From assembly GCA_946612405.1 (NCBI GenBank), contig CAMOEQ010000001.1, positions 1 to 64,000 of the forward strand: a DNA stretch of 64,000 nucleotides, written 5' to 3'. The notes under the pieces were generated by a model. It had not been told where the DNA came from and did no database searches. It worked only from the letters and a program-made list of their open reading frames with translations. This document shows positions 1 through 7,926 of the stretch, in pieces. The stretch's first letter is position 1. Each line of letters starts with the position of its first letter. Source of the DNA: an uncultured Erysipelotrichaceae bacterium (lineage in GTDB: Bacteria > Bacillota_I > Bacilli_A > RFN20 > CAG-826). The translations under genes were made by a program, and so were the position numbers.

Positions 1-513
1 ATTTAAGATGTTTTTGATATGTTCAGAAACCGTTGATTGTCCAACATCAAACAACGCGCATATTTCATCTTGACTTAACCAAACTGTATTTTCTTCCGGC
101 GAGACTTTTACATTTAAATTTACTCCATTGTTATTATAAATAATAACTTTATCTAGATTTTCTTCATTATTATCATCTAAATTATCCAAATATTCTTTTA
201 ATCGTAAAGCTTCATTAGAGCAAATTCGATAACCAATTTGAATTACTAATTCTAATGAATATAAATTAATTTCAATTTTTCTTCGTTTAGGAGATATTAT
301 TTGAGTTTTGATAGGGCAGATATTCCGTTTTGGAATAGGTTCATAATTACTTTTGATTGATATTTTTTCAATTTGTTTAGAGATAGCGGATTGATTCTTG
401 TTAAATAATTTAGCAATATCTTTTTGAGTTAAATATGTATTTTTAGAATCATCAATATAAACTGAGACTATTTGATTATTAACTTCATAATTGATTGTTT
501 TAAAATTGTTCAT
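1..513 (-). CDS. RhuM-like protein, 3' part cut by window edge
   Basis: I translated this partial gene myself. It starts at the ATG at 513 and stays open to base 1 (171 residues visible). Residues about 130-171 (VIIYNNNG, then ENTVWLSQDEICALFDVGQS, then STVSEHIKNI) match the opening domain of the RhuM 'virulence protein' family, a DNA-binding-like module. The preceding 125 residues look like a second, diverged copy: NTYLTQKDIAKLFNKNQSAI near residues 25-45 and a YSLELVIQIGYR stretch near 85-97, which in RhuM proteins follows the first module. The biochemical function of RhuM proteins is unknown. Only a weak GAAAG precedes the ATG. The C-terminal half is outside the window. Confidence 0.7.
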   Translation of the reverse strand, partial: MNNFKTINYEVNNQIVSVYIDDSKNTYLTQKDIAKLFNKNQSAISKQIEKISIKSNYEPIPKRNICPIKTQIISPKRRKIEINLYSLELVIQIGYRICSNEALRLKEYLDNLDDNNEENLDKVIIYNNNGVNLNVKVSPEENTVWLSQDEICALFDVGQSTVSEHIKNILN

Positions 514-594
514 AATAAAATCTTTCTAGAGAATTGTCTCCATATATAAATACTTACTTTTTTCAAACATTTGTCGAAATAAGTGTGAGGATAA

Positions 595-628
595 GAAAAA
601 AGATGACATAGTCATCTTAAAAAATTTA
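595..628. terminator. Hairpin with A/T flanks, possible terminator
   Basis: The perfect stem AAGATGAC / GTCATCTT with an ATA loop lies at 600-618. It is flanked by a run of A on the left and A/T-rich sequence on the right, so it could terminate in either direction. No gene clearly ends at it, so its role is uncertain. The rest of 514-727 holds only the promoter of the next gene. Confidence 0.4.
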
Positions 629-674
629 TGATTAATTTTTGAAAGAAAGAAATATTTATCTCAACCTTCAATAG

Positions 675-704
675 TTGTTTCCTATCTTAATAATTTGATA
701 TTAT
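675..704 (+). promoter_or_regulatory. Putative sigma-A promoter of the exported-protein pair
   Basis: TTGTTT at 675-680 and TATTAT at 699-704 are separated by 18 bp, and a TG lies just upstream of the -10 box. The predicted start near 711 leaves a short leader carrying the ATGGAGG Shine-Dalgarno at 714-720. Confidence 0.5.
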
Positions 705-727
705 TAACTATAGATGGAGGTATAAGT

Positions 728-1492
728 ATGTTTAAAATCACTATTTTTTCATCAGTTTTAGTGCTTGGACTTTGTCAATTTTCCAGACTTAATCAACGTT
801 TAAATGATCCTATCGACCCTAACGAAGTTAAAAATCTCGTTTCAAGTTATGTTGATGATCAAGATGGTAAATATACTAAAAAGACTCACATTCATCTTAA
901 TGATGAAGCAATTGAAGAATTAAAAGAATATTTTCATTGCGGGCAAAATGCAAAAAAGCGTCGCACATATTATGATGAAAGTGTCGATGCTTTATTAATG
1001 GGTGATTATGATGGTGGTTTCTCAAACATCAATTCCGGTTATGCAAAAAACGGCGATAACATGGAACATTATGTTTATAAAGACGCTTCTAACCCGGATG
1101 TTGAAACACTATTCAGTGCAAAAAATGTTAATTATGTTGTAAATAATACTTCTCCAAATCAATTCTTTATTAATTTGAGTAAGATTGCTCTTGAAACTAT
1201 TAATCATGATTGGAAAAAAGAAGATGATATTTATACATATGAAATTACTTCTTTAGAAAAAGAAAACGAATATTTTGCTGACCTCATGCTTCATGATGTT
1301 TTATATTTCGCTGCTCCAATGCTACTTGAAAAGGCATCTTCTTATCTTTCGTTTAATAAAATCACTCTAGGTGAAGTTGATTCTAAATTAATAATCAGTC
1401 TTTACGTAAGTTTAGGTGATATTTCTAAACTTGATAATAATGAAGGCCTTTTATCAACTGCTGTTATTGAAAAAGGATTAATCCTTAATTAA
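728..1492 (+). CDS. Hypothetical exported protein (paralogue of next gene)
   Basis: I choose the ATG at 728 (254 residues) because the GGAGG Shine-Dalgarno lies 7 nt upstream; an upstream in-frame start at 695 would place the SD inside the gene. The N-terminus (MFKITIFSSVLVLGLCQ) is a signal peptide, possibly a weak lipobox ending at C17. The rest is soluble and I do not recognise a family. The C-terminal 80 residues (FAAPML...YLSFNKITL...LYVSLG) match the next protein's C-terminus in spacing and hydrophobic pattern, so the two are probably tandem paralogues. The stop overlaps the next start by one base, which suggests translational coupling. Confidence 0.6.
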   Translation: MFKITIFSSVLVLGLCQFSRLNQRLNDPIDPNEVKNLVSSYVDDQDGKYTKKTHIHLNDEAIEELKEYFHCGQNAKKRRTYYDESVDALLMGDYDGGFSNINSGYAKNGDNMEHYVYKDASNPDVETLFSAKNVNYVVNNTSPNQFFINLSKIALETINHDWKKEDDIYTYEITSLEKENEYFADLMLHDVLYFAAPMLLEKASSYLSFNKITLGEVDSKLIISLYVSLGDISKLDNNEGLLSTAVIEKGLILN

Positions 1493-2322
1493 TGAAACTT
1501 AATCTTAAAATATTAAATCTAATAAGCCTAGGTTGTTTTCTTATTTGTTCTTGTAGCTATATCTCTTCTAGTGAATCTACTTCGTCTCAGTCCTCGTCAA
1601 CTTCTTCAACAAGTGATTATCGACGGATTTATGATGAAGAAAGCGATTCAACCGAAGGCATTGATGTTAATGATTTAAGTGAACTTTATTCTTCTTTTGA
1701 AAACATTTCTTCATATAAATGCCAAATAAATTCTTATTTTAATAATGTTGGATTAGATGATTATTATAGACATTATCAACATAAATATATTCAAGATTCA
1801 ATTTGCTTATTCGATTTAGAAAAGACATATTCATATTCTCTTAAAGAAGAATATTTTGATTTAAATCAAGGTTATTTAAATAGAAATAACAATTATTATT
1901 CATATTTTAAAAGAGGCTCAAGTGTCGAAGAAAGATTAGCAAACGATATTTTGGAAAGTGATTTAACTTTAGTTAAAGAGAATGCAAAATATCAAGATGA
2001 TCTATTATCTTTATATAAATTAAATAGTGAATATCTTTCATCTCTTCCTTTTACGAGAATAAGTAAAAACAAATATGCTTTAACGAATAAAGATTTTTTA
2101 TATCAATTCATCGATATTTGTGCGCCAAATCTAATTAACGAAGGTTATTATATGACCTTTTCAAAATTGACTATTGAAAATCATTTGGATAATATGAATT
2201 TTCGCCTTCGTTTATATGCTTCAAAAACCCAGTCTGGAAAATTAATTAACGATAATCTTGATGAAACAAATAAACCTAATTGGTATTTGCTTTTTTCTGA
2301 AGCAAGCATTTTCTTATCTTAA
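1492..2322 (+). CDS. Hypothetical lipoprotein
   Basis: This 276-residue protein has a lipoprotein signal (LGCFLICSC, likely lipidated at one of the cysteines at 19-21). A Ser/Thr-rich linker follows (residues about 22-42), typical of surface lipoproteins. The folded part has no motif I recognise. Its C-terminal region (FIDICAPNLINEGYYMTFSK, then LRLYASKT) parallels the C-terminus of the upstream exported protein. The ATG overlaps the preceding TAA and has no SD of its own, so expression probably depends on coupling. It is likely anchored on the outer face of the membrane. Function unknown. Confidence 0.65.
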   Translation: MKLNLKILNLISLGCFLICSCSYISSSESTSSQSSSTSSTSDYRRIYDEESDSTEGIDVNDLSELYSSFENISSYKCQINSYFNNVGLDDYYRHYQHKYIQDSICLFDLEKTYSYSLKEEYFDLNQGYLNRNNNYYSYFKRGSSVEERLANDILESDLTLVKENAKYQDDLLSLYKLNSEYLSSLPFTRISKNKYALTNKDFLYQFIDICAPNLINEGYYMTFSKLTIENHLDNMNFRLRLYASKTQSGKLINDNLDETNKPNWYLLFSEASIFLS

Positions 2323-2330
2323 TTTCATAA

Positions 2331-2380
2331 TAAAAGCTCCCTTCTAATTGTACCAATTTTTGGTCCAAATTTAGGGAGCA
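2331..2380 (-). terminator. Rho-independent terminator of the tRNA unit
   Basis: GCTCCCT (2336-2342) pairs with AGGGAGC (2373-2379). Within the loop ACCAA/TTGGT can form a second small stem. Read on the minus strand the outer stem is followed by TTTTATT, so it best terminates the thioredoxin-tRNA transcript. Confidence 0.65.
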
Positions 2381-2393
2381 TTTTCACTTTAAA

Positions 2394-2467
2394 TGGAGCA
2401 GGCGGCGGGAATCGAACCCGTATAATCAGCTTGGAAGGCTGATGTTCTACCACTGAACTACGCCTGC
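2394..2467 (-). tRNA. tRNA-Gly (UCC)
   Basis: On the minus strand the acceptor arms GCAGGCG and CGCCTGC pair. The anticodon loop CTTCCAA lies on a CAG stem and gives anticodon UCC, and the T-arm carries GGTTCGATTCC. The terminal CCA is encoded (2394-2396). It lies 2 nt downstream of tRNA-Asp. Confidence 0.93.
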
Positions 2468-2469
2468 GA

Positions 2470-2544
2470 TGGCGGATCATACGAGAGTCGAACTCGTCTC
2501 GCCTCCGTGACAGGGAGGCATCATAGCCGATAGACCAATGATCC
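2470..2544 (-). tRNA. tRNA-Asp (GUC)
   Basis: On the minus strand the acceptor GGATCAT pairs with ATGATCC. The anticodon stem-loop GCCTC-CTGTCAC-GGAGGC gives anticodon GUC, and the T-loop is GTTCGACTC. CCA is encoded. It lies 53 nt downstream of the thioredoxin stop and is probably cotranscribed with it. Confidence 0.92.
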
Positions 2545-2597
2545 ACACAAGCGACAAAAATTTTATCACACGAATTTGAAAGATAAAAGAACAATAA

Positions 2598-2897
2598 TTA
2601 AGAAATAAGTGATTCTAATCTTTCAAGTGGCATGTAACCTAATTCTTTTTTGACCATTTTGCCATCTTTTAAAACAACTAAAGTTGGGATGGACATAACT
2701 CTAAATTCACGAGCTAAATCGCTTAATTCATCAACATCAACTTTGAGAACTTTGATGTCGTGTTTCTTATCAAACTCTTCAATGACTGGTGAAAGCATTT
2801 GGCATGGTCCACACCATGTTGCGAAGAAATCAACTAAGACTGTGCCAGTCGCGGTTTCTTCTTTAAATTGTTTAACTGATTCAACGTGTTTAATCAT
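2598..2897 (-). CDS. trxA: Thioredoxin
   Basis: This cytosolic disulfide reductase of 99 residues is close to the usual thioredoxin length. The active site is WCGPC at residues 28-32, preceded by VLVDFFAT and followed by the conserved cis-proline segment MSIPT near 70. It would reduce protein disulfides with electrons from thioredoxin reductase, which is not in this window. A GGAG Shine-Dalgarno lies upstream of the ATG. The gene sits 4 nt after the TraX-like gene and upstream of two tRNAs, forming an unusual mixed transcription unit. Confidence 0.95.
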   Translation of the reverse strand: MIKHVESVKQFKEETATGTVLVDFFATWCGPCQMLSPVIEEFDKKHDIKVLKVDVDELSDLAREFRVMSIPTLVVLKDGKMVKKELGYMPLERLESLIS

Positions 2898-2901
2898 ATT
2901 T

Positions 2902-3774
2902 TTAGACTCCTATAATCATAAAAACAAAATAAATAATAACTAAATGAAGCGGGAAATACAAATAAGATGCATATTGGAACCATTTCGCATTGTATCCTCG
3001 TTTTCCTGAATAAAATAAAACAAAGATAATAGAGGCTAATGCCCAGGTCTCAGAAAAGACATCTACGTTTACCATAAATAAGTCTGCATTTGGGATTTTA
3101 GCTATTAAATAAATAACCATTACAGCAAAGATAATCGCAAAGCTATAACAGACATTTAAACTAAAACGGAATGTTCCACTCTCTTCATATCCTTCAACAT
3201 CCATATGATAACTTTCAAAGAATTTCTTAAGAAGTGGATAAGAATAATACATTATTAAAGCGATGATTAAACCAAAAATTGAATAACCGCTTCTAAGGTA
3301 AATTGGGAACCAAAGAATATTAATATTTTGAGTTGATTCAATTAAGGTTACGATAAACGAACCAACAACTATTCCAAAAGGAATAATCGCTAAAAATGAG
3401 AAGCGATTTTTCTTTGATAAAAGATACAAAATCGTTCCATAACAAAGTAAATCTAGAAGTGGAGAATACATATCTCCTAAGGAATTATCGATTAAGAAAT
3501 AGCCAATAACTTGCGCTACAAGAATGATTGAAGCAACACTTCCTAATCTTAAGGCATATTTAGCAAACGAATGCGTATGTCTAACGCCTTCAACAAGCAT
3601 TAAAACAAAAAGTGGGAATGCTAAACGACCAAATAAACGGAAGATTTGACCAGTAATAAATGTATTTGGATCATTTGAAAGCATTAAGAAAATACCAACG
3701 TGATCTAAAGTCATTAAAGTAAAAGCAATGAGCTTTAAGATAAATCCATTGATGAACAAAATTTCTTTTTTCAT
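2902..3774 (-). CDS. TraX family membrane protein
   Basis: This 290-residue polytopic membrane protein has about eight hydrophobic segments. The N-terminal signature KLIAFTLMTLDHVGIF followed by FRLFGRLAFPLFVLMLVEG is characteristic of the TraX family, named after the F-plasmid pilin acetylase. In Firmicutes such proteins occur without conjugation genes and their substrate is unknown; by family analogy they may acylate a cell-surface component. The ATG overlaps the stop of the CPBP gene by one base and has no SD, so translation is probably coupled. No conjugation genes are nearby. Confidence 0.75.
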   Translation of the reverse strand: MKKEILFINGFILKLIAFTLMTLDHVGIFLMLSNDPNTFITGQIFRLFGRLAFPLFVLMLVEGVRHTHSFAKYALRLGSVASIILVAQVIGYFLIDNSLGDMYSPLLDLLCYGTILYLLSKKNRFSFLAIIPFGIVVGSFIVTLIESTQNINILWFPIYLRSGYSIFGLIIALIMYYSYPLLKKFFESYHMDVEGYEESGTFRFSLNVCYSFAIIFAVMVIYLIAKIPNADLFMVNVDVFSETWALASIIFVLFYSGKRGYNAKWFQYASYLYFPLHLVIIYFVFMIIGV

Positions 3775-4535
3775 TATTTGATTTTAGTAATGATAGTCAT
3801 TAAGACTGAGAAAACGTTATTAGTAACATGCGCACTTAAAGAAGCGGCAAGTCCATATTTATCATAAAGATAAGTTAAAACGAACGCTCCAAAGGCATAA
3901 GCAGGAATGTTAAGGAGTTCGTTAATATAATTATCACTGATAAAATCAAAATGAATTAAGGTGAAAATAATCAAAGTAATAATATAAGCAAAGATACGGT
4001 TGAGTCTTCTTGATAAAGAAAATAGACCAACTCGATATGTCAATTCTTCACAAAATGGACCAATAACTCCAAAAATAAATAAAGAGGCAATTGGAAAATC
4101 TCTAACAATTGCATTTAAAGCAGATTCATTAGCGTTGTCGCCCATTGATTGACCAATAGCAGATATAAAAATAGAATAAGCAACATTGAATAAAATAACA
4201 GCGGCAAAACCAACTAAAGCCGCGATATATGGTTTCCAATTTTTAAATGATTTAAATATCTCATTTGTCTCATTTTTTATCAATATGATAAAGACAACAC
4301 CTAAAATCAAATATGCTAGGCCATTAACAATCATGCTTTCAAGCGATGAATTAATAAATATTTCATAATCATAATCAGTAGGGGAGACACCTTTAGCAAT
4401 TATGCTTGTAAATAATTCGATTAAAAAACTAACGAGCATTAAACCAATTAAGCCAATTAGAAAAAAGACCAATTGAAGTCGAGGTTTCAAAATTGAAATG
4501 TTAGTAGAAGTATTGTCTTTTTCAACGCTTTGCAT
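3774..4535 (-). CDS. CPBP family intramembrane metalloprotease
   Basis: This 253-residue membrane protein carries the CPBP (CAAX protease/bacteriocin-processing, Abi) motifs. EELTYR near residue 162 supplies the EExxxR glutamates, followed by a histidine in TLIHFDF and a third motif HVTNN near 238. These are the expected metal-binding and catalytic residues, so it is probably an active membrane protease with unknown substrate. It is the first gene of its transcription unit. The ATG lies 8 nt downstream of a TATAAT box on the minus strand with no SD, predicting a leaderless or nearly leaderless mRNA. Confidence 0.8.
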   Translation of the reverse strand: MQSVEKDNTSTNISILKPRLQLVFFLIGLIGLMLVSFLIELFTSIIAKGVSPTDYDYEIFINSSLESMIVNGLAYLILGVVFIILIKNETNEIFKSFKNWKPYIAALVGFAAVILFNVAYSIFISAIGQSMGDNANESALNAIVRDFPIASLFIFGVIGPFCEELTYRVGLFSLSRRLNRIFAYIITLIIFTLIHFDFISDNYINELLNIPAYAFGAFVLTYLYDKYGLAASLSAHVTNNVFSVLMTIITKIK

Positions 4536-4543
4536 TGGAATTG

Positions 4544-4574
4544 ATTATACTATTTTAAATTGAAAAAGTATAAT
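4544..4574. promoter_or_regulatory. Symmetric divergent promoter (yigZ / CPBP gene)
   Basis: The inverted repeat ATTATACT (4544-4551) ... AGTATAAT (4567-4574) gives a perfect TATAAT -10 box on each strand, at 4569-4574 for plus and 4549-4544 for minus. The TATACT part of each arm sits 17 bp upstream of the opposite -10, at the -35 position. Each -10 is 8 nt from an ATG (4583 plus, 4535 minus). Confidence 0.6.
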
Positions 4575-4582
4575 AAGACATA

Positions 4583-5176
4583 ATGAAGACAATTTTAGAG
4601 AGAAATGAAATAACACTAATTAGGGATCGTTCCTCCTTTATTGGTGTTCTTCTTCACGTTACTTCCATCGAATCAATAAAACAATATTTGGAAGATATTC
4701 GTAAACAATATCCAAAAGCCAAACATTATTGCTACGCCTACATATTAGGCGATAAGAAAAAATGTAGCGATGATGGCGAACCCGCTAAAACAGCTGGTAG
4801 ACCTCTTCTTGAACTTCTCGAAAGAAAAGAAATGGACGAGACCTTATTAATTGTTGTTCGCTATTTCGGCGGAGTTTTATTAGGGGCTTCTAGACTCATG
4901 TCTACGTATTTAGAGACTGGTGTAAATGTTTTAAATAGTGCTGATATTGTTGAAATCGATAATAAATATGTTTACCGCGTGTCATTTTCTTATAAAGAAT
5001 TTGATCAATTTAAAGCCTTAGCAAAAAAGTTACAATTTTCTTTTGAAAATGTAAGTTATGAAGATAGAATTAATGTAGATGTTCTCGCTAATGAAGATTC
5101 TGGTGAGATATTAGTAAATTATTTCCCGCATTCTTCAATAGAAGTGATGGGCATTAAGAAAGTATATAGAAGGTAA
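4583..5176 (+). CDS. yigZ: YigZ/IMPACT family protein
   Basis: This 197-residue protein of the YigZ (UPF0029/IMPACT) family has the signature SDDGEPAKTAGRPLLE near residues 65-80, then VVRYFGGVLLG. Residues about 1-115 form the Impact N domain, and the C-terminal part has the expected ferredoxin-like EF-G IV-type fold length. Family members bind nucleic acids or ribosomes and affect translation, but the exact role in bacteria is unsettled. It begins a four-gene cluster with the aminopeptidase 3 nt downstream. No SD precedes the ATG, which lies 8 nt after TATAAT. Confidence 0.85.
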   Translation: MKTILERNEITLIRDRSSFIGVLLHVTSIESIKQYLEDIRKQYPKAKHYCYAYILGDKKKCSDDGEPAKTAGRPLLELLERKEMDETLLIVVRYFGGVLLGASRLMSTYLETGVNVLNSADIVEIDNKYVYRVSFSYKEFDQFKALAKKLQFSFENVSYEDRINVDVLANEDSGEILVNYFPHSSIEVMGIKKVYRR

Positions 5177-5179
5177 AAT

Positions 5180-6442
5180 ATGATTAAAGCAGAAGAATAC
5201 GCTTTGCGTAGAGAAAGATTAATTGAACAACTTGATGATGGATCAATTTCCATTATTTTTGCTGGTGTAGGCCGAAAAAGAAGTGCGGATGAAAATTACG
5301 ATTTCGTTGTCAACCGCAATTTCTATTATTTAACTGGCATTGAGCAAGAAAATTCAATTCTCATGTTAGTGAAATCCGCTGGTGAAGTTTCAACTTATTT
5401 ATTCATCGATGAAAAAGATGAAAAAGTTGAAAAATGGATTGGCTTAAAACTAACTGATGATGAAGCCAAGGAAAAATCAAATATCGAAAACGTTTGTTTA
5501 CGTTCTTCTTTTGAGGGAAAACTCCTTGCTGCTTTAGATGAAAAAATGACTCATTTTGGTCATATAAATAAAATTTATCTCGATTTAGAAAAAGAATTAA
5601 AAATCGATGAATGTAAATCAACAAATGAATTTAAAGATGAATTATTAAAACAATACAAAAATATCGAAGTAATTGATATTCATGATTTTATTATGAGATT
5701 ACGTATCATTAAGTCTCCGGCTGAAATCGAATTAATTAAAGATGCGATTCATACGACTGACATCGCTTTAAGAAATGTTTTAAGCAAGATGAAAGCTGGC
5801 CGCTTTGAATATAATTTACGTAACATTTTCGAATTCACTGTCAAAGAAGATTTAAATGCTACTTTAGCATTCCATTCCATCGTTGCTTCTGGAAAAAACG
5901 CGGTAATTCTTCATTATCCTAACCCAGTCGATGTCTTAAAAGATGGCGATTTAGTTCTTTTGGATGTTGGTGCTTGTAAAGACAATTATTGCGCTGATAT
6001 TTCTCGAACTTACCCAATAAATGGTAAATTTAATGAACTTCAAAGGAAAATCTATTCCATCGTTTTAGATTGTAATAAACAAACCGCAAAATTCATTCGT
6101 CCTGGAATTCTTCTTAAAGAAGTTCAAGACTTCGCTTTAAATTTCTTAGCGGATGAATGTTATGAGAAAGGTCTTATTCCTTCTAAAGATAGAATTAGAG
6201 ATGTCTATTATCATAGCGTCTCCCATCATCTTGGTTTAGATACTCATGATGGTAACGACCGTCAAACTAAGCTTGAACCAGGAATGGTTATCACTTGTGA
6301 ACCGGGATTATATTTTAAAGAATATGGCATCGGAGTTCGCATTGAAGATGATGTTTTAGTCACCCTTGATGGTAGTGAGGTATTATCTAAAGACTTAATC
6401 AAAGAAATAAGTGATATAGAGAAGATTCTGAGGAACAAATAA
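5180..6442 (+). CDS. pepP: Xaa-Pro aminopeptidase (M24B)
   Basis: This 420-residue cytosolic metalloaminopeptidase removes N-terminal residues preceding proline. Residues about 1-150 are the aminopeptidase P N-terminal domain. The C-terminal pita-bread domain shows the metal ligands in order: D of LLDVGAC, D of ADISRTYP, H of SVSHHLGLDTHD, E of ITCEPGLYF and E of GVRIEDDV. An AGGTAAAAT sequence gives a modest SD at the ATG. Its stop overlaps the glpK start by one base. Confidence 0.93.
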   Translation: MIKAEEYALRRERLIEQLDDGSISIIFAGVGRKRSADENYDFVVNRNFYYLTGIEQENSILMLVKSAGEVSTYLFIDEKDEKVEKWIGLKLTDDEAKEKSNIENVCLRSSFEGKLLAALDEKMTHFGHINKIYLDLEKELKIDECKSTNEFKDELLKQYKNIEVIDIHDFIMRLRIIKSPAEIELIKDAIHTTDIALRNVLSKMKAGRFEYNLRNIFEFTVKEDLNATLAFHSIVASGKNAVILHYPNPVDVLKDGDLVLLDVGACKDNYCADISRTYPINGKFNELQRKIYSIVLDCNKQTAKFIRPGILLKEVQDFALNFLADECYEKGLIPSKDRIRDVYYHSVSHHLGLDTHDGNDRQTKLEPGMVITCEPGLYFKEYGIGVRIEDDVLVTLDGSEVLSKDLIKEISDIEKILRNK

Positions 6443-7926
6443 TGGAAAAATTTATTTTATCAATTGATCAAGGCACAACTTCATCTCGGGCAATCCTTTT
6501 TGACAAAAAAGGTGAGATTGTCGCGACCGCTCAAGAAGATTTGCCTTTAATTTATCCTCATACTGGATGGGTCGAAGCAGACGCTTTACTTATTTGGATT
6601 AGCGTCGTTAATGTCGTTAATGAATGTTTAATTAAAGCGAACGCAACTTGGGCAAATATTGATTCAATTGGTATAACCAATCAAAGAGAATCAACCGTTA
6701 TTTGGGATAAGAAAACGGGTAAACCAATTTATAACGCAATCATTTGGCAATCTCGTCAATCAAGTGAGATTTGTGATTCTTTTGCTGATAAGCAAGAACT
6801 CATCCATCAAAAAACTGGTTTATTAATTAATCCTTATTTCTCAGCTTCAAAAATTAAATTTATTCTCGATAACGTCGAAGGTAGTAGAGATAGAGCTAAA
6901 AAAGGTGAACTTCTTTTTGGCACGATCGATTCTTGGCTTGTTTATCGTCTCACTAATGGAGCGGTTCATGCTACTGATACATCAAATGCATCTAGAACAA
7001 TGCTATATAACATTTTTGATTTAAAATGGGACGATGAACTTCTTGAATTATTTGATGTTCCAAAACAAATGCTGCCAAAGGTACTTCCTTCAATGCATGA
7101 TTATGGACCAGCAACATATTTTTCAAAGAAAGTTCATATTTTAGCTGTAGCAGGTGACCAACAAGCTTCTTTATTTGGTCATACTTGCTTTAAACCTGGT
7201 GAATGTAAAAACACATATGGCACCGGTTGCTTTATGTTAATGAATACAGGTGATACACCTATTTTATCTAAGAGTGGTTTATTAACCACAATCGCTTGGA
7301 ATTTAGATGGAAAAGTCTCCTATGCCTTAGAAGGTTCTGTCTTTGTTGGTGGAGCTGTCATTCAATGGCTAAGAGATGGTTTAAAATGCATCGACAGTGC
7401 TCCCGAAGTAGATGCTGCTGCTATGGCAGTTAAAAATAATGGTGGAGTTTATTTCGTTCCAGCCTTCGTTGGCTTAGGAACACCATATTGGGATAATGAT
7501 GTTCGAGGAACAATTTTTGGTTTAACTAGAGCGACGACCGAAAACCATATTTGTCGAGCTGCTTTAGAAGCGATTGCTTTCCAATCAAAAGATGTCTTTG
7601 ATGTCATGAAAAAGGAAGCTAATTTAAAACTTAAATGTTTACAAGTCGATGGTGGTGCATCTAATTCAAATTATTTAATGCAGTTCCAATCCGATATTCT
7701 TCAAATTGCGATTGCTAAACCTTGCTGCACTGAATCAACTGCTTTGGGTGTTGCTTATATGGCAGGTTATAAATCTAAATTCTTTGGCTCACTTGATGAA
7801 ATTGCGAAAATGCGTTGCATCGCTAAATCATTTAAGCCACAAATCAATGAAATTGAAGCCCAAAATACCTGCAAATCCTGGGAATCTGCTGTAAAATCCG
7901 CACGAACTTTTCGAGTAATTAAATAA
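6442..7926 (+). CDS. glpK: Glycerol kinase
   Basis: This 494-residue FGGY-family kinase converts glycerol and ATP to glycerol-3-phosphate. SIDQGTTSSRAILFD at residues 6-20 is the phosphate loop, and TYGTGCFML, ALEGSVFVGGA and KCLQVDGGASNSNYLMQ are the standard family blocks. In many Firmicutes GlpK proteins HPr~P activates the enzyme at a histidine in a YHFFG-type segment. The aligned segment here, ATYFSKK, lacks that histidine, so this regulation may be absent (my by-eye alignment). No glpF or glpD is adjacent; the gene sits between pepP and a DUF5677-like gene with one-base overlaps on both sides. Confidence 0.95.
   Translation: MEKFILSIDQGTTSSRAILFDKKGEIVATAQEDLPLIYPHTGWVEADALLIWISVVNVVNECLIKANATWANIDSIGITNQRESTVIWDKKTGKPIYNAIIWQSRQSSEICDSFADKQELIHQKTGLLINPYFSASKIKFILDNVEGSRDRAKKGELLFGTIDSWLVYRLTNGAVHATDTSNASRTMLYNIFDLKWDDELLELFDVPKQMLPKVLPSMHDYGPATYFSKKVHILAVAGDQQASLFGHTCFKPGECKNTYGTGCFMLMNTGDTPILSKSGLLTTIAWNLDGKVSYALEGSVFVGGAVIQWLRDGLKCIDSAPEVDAAAMAVKNNGGVYFVPAFVGLGTPYWDNDVRGTIFGLTRATTENHICRAALEAIAFQSKDVFDVMKKEANLKLKCLQVDGGASNSNYLMQFQSDILQIAIAKPCCTESTALGVAYMAGYKSKFFGSLDEIAKMRCIAKSFKPQINEIEAQNTCKSWESAVKSARTFRVIK

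Noticed and set aside
2325..2594. Possible 89-residue protein on the minus strand
   Set aside because: It lies across the two tRNA genes and the terminator and has no SD.
2902..3774. Conjugative element, based on the TraX-like gene
   Set aside because: No other transfer, integrase or relaxase gene is present. TraX-type proteins are common in chromosomes without conjugation.
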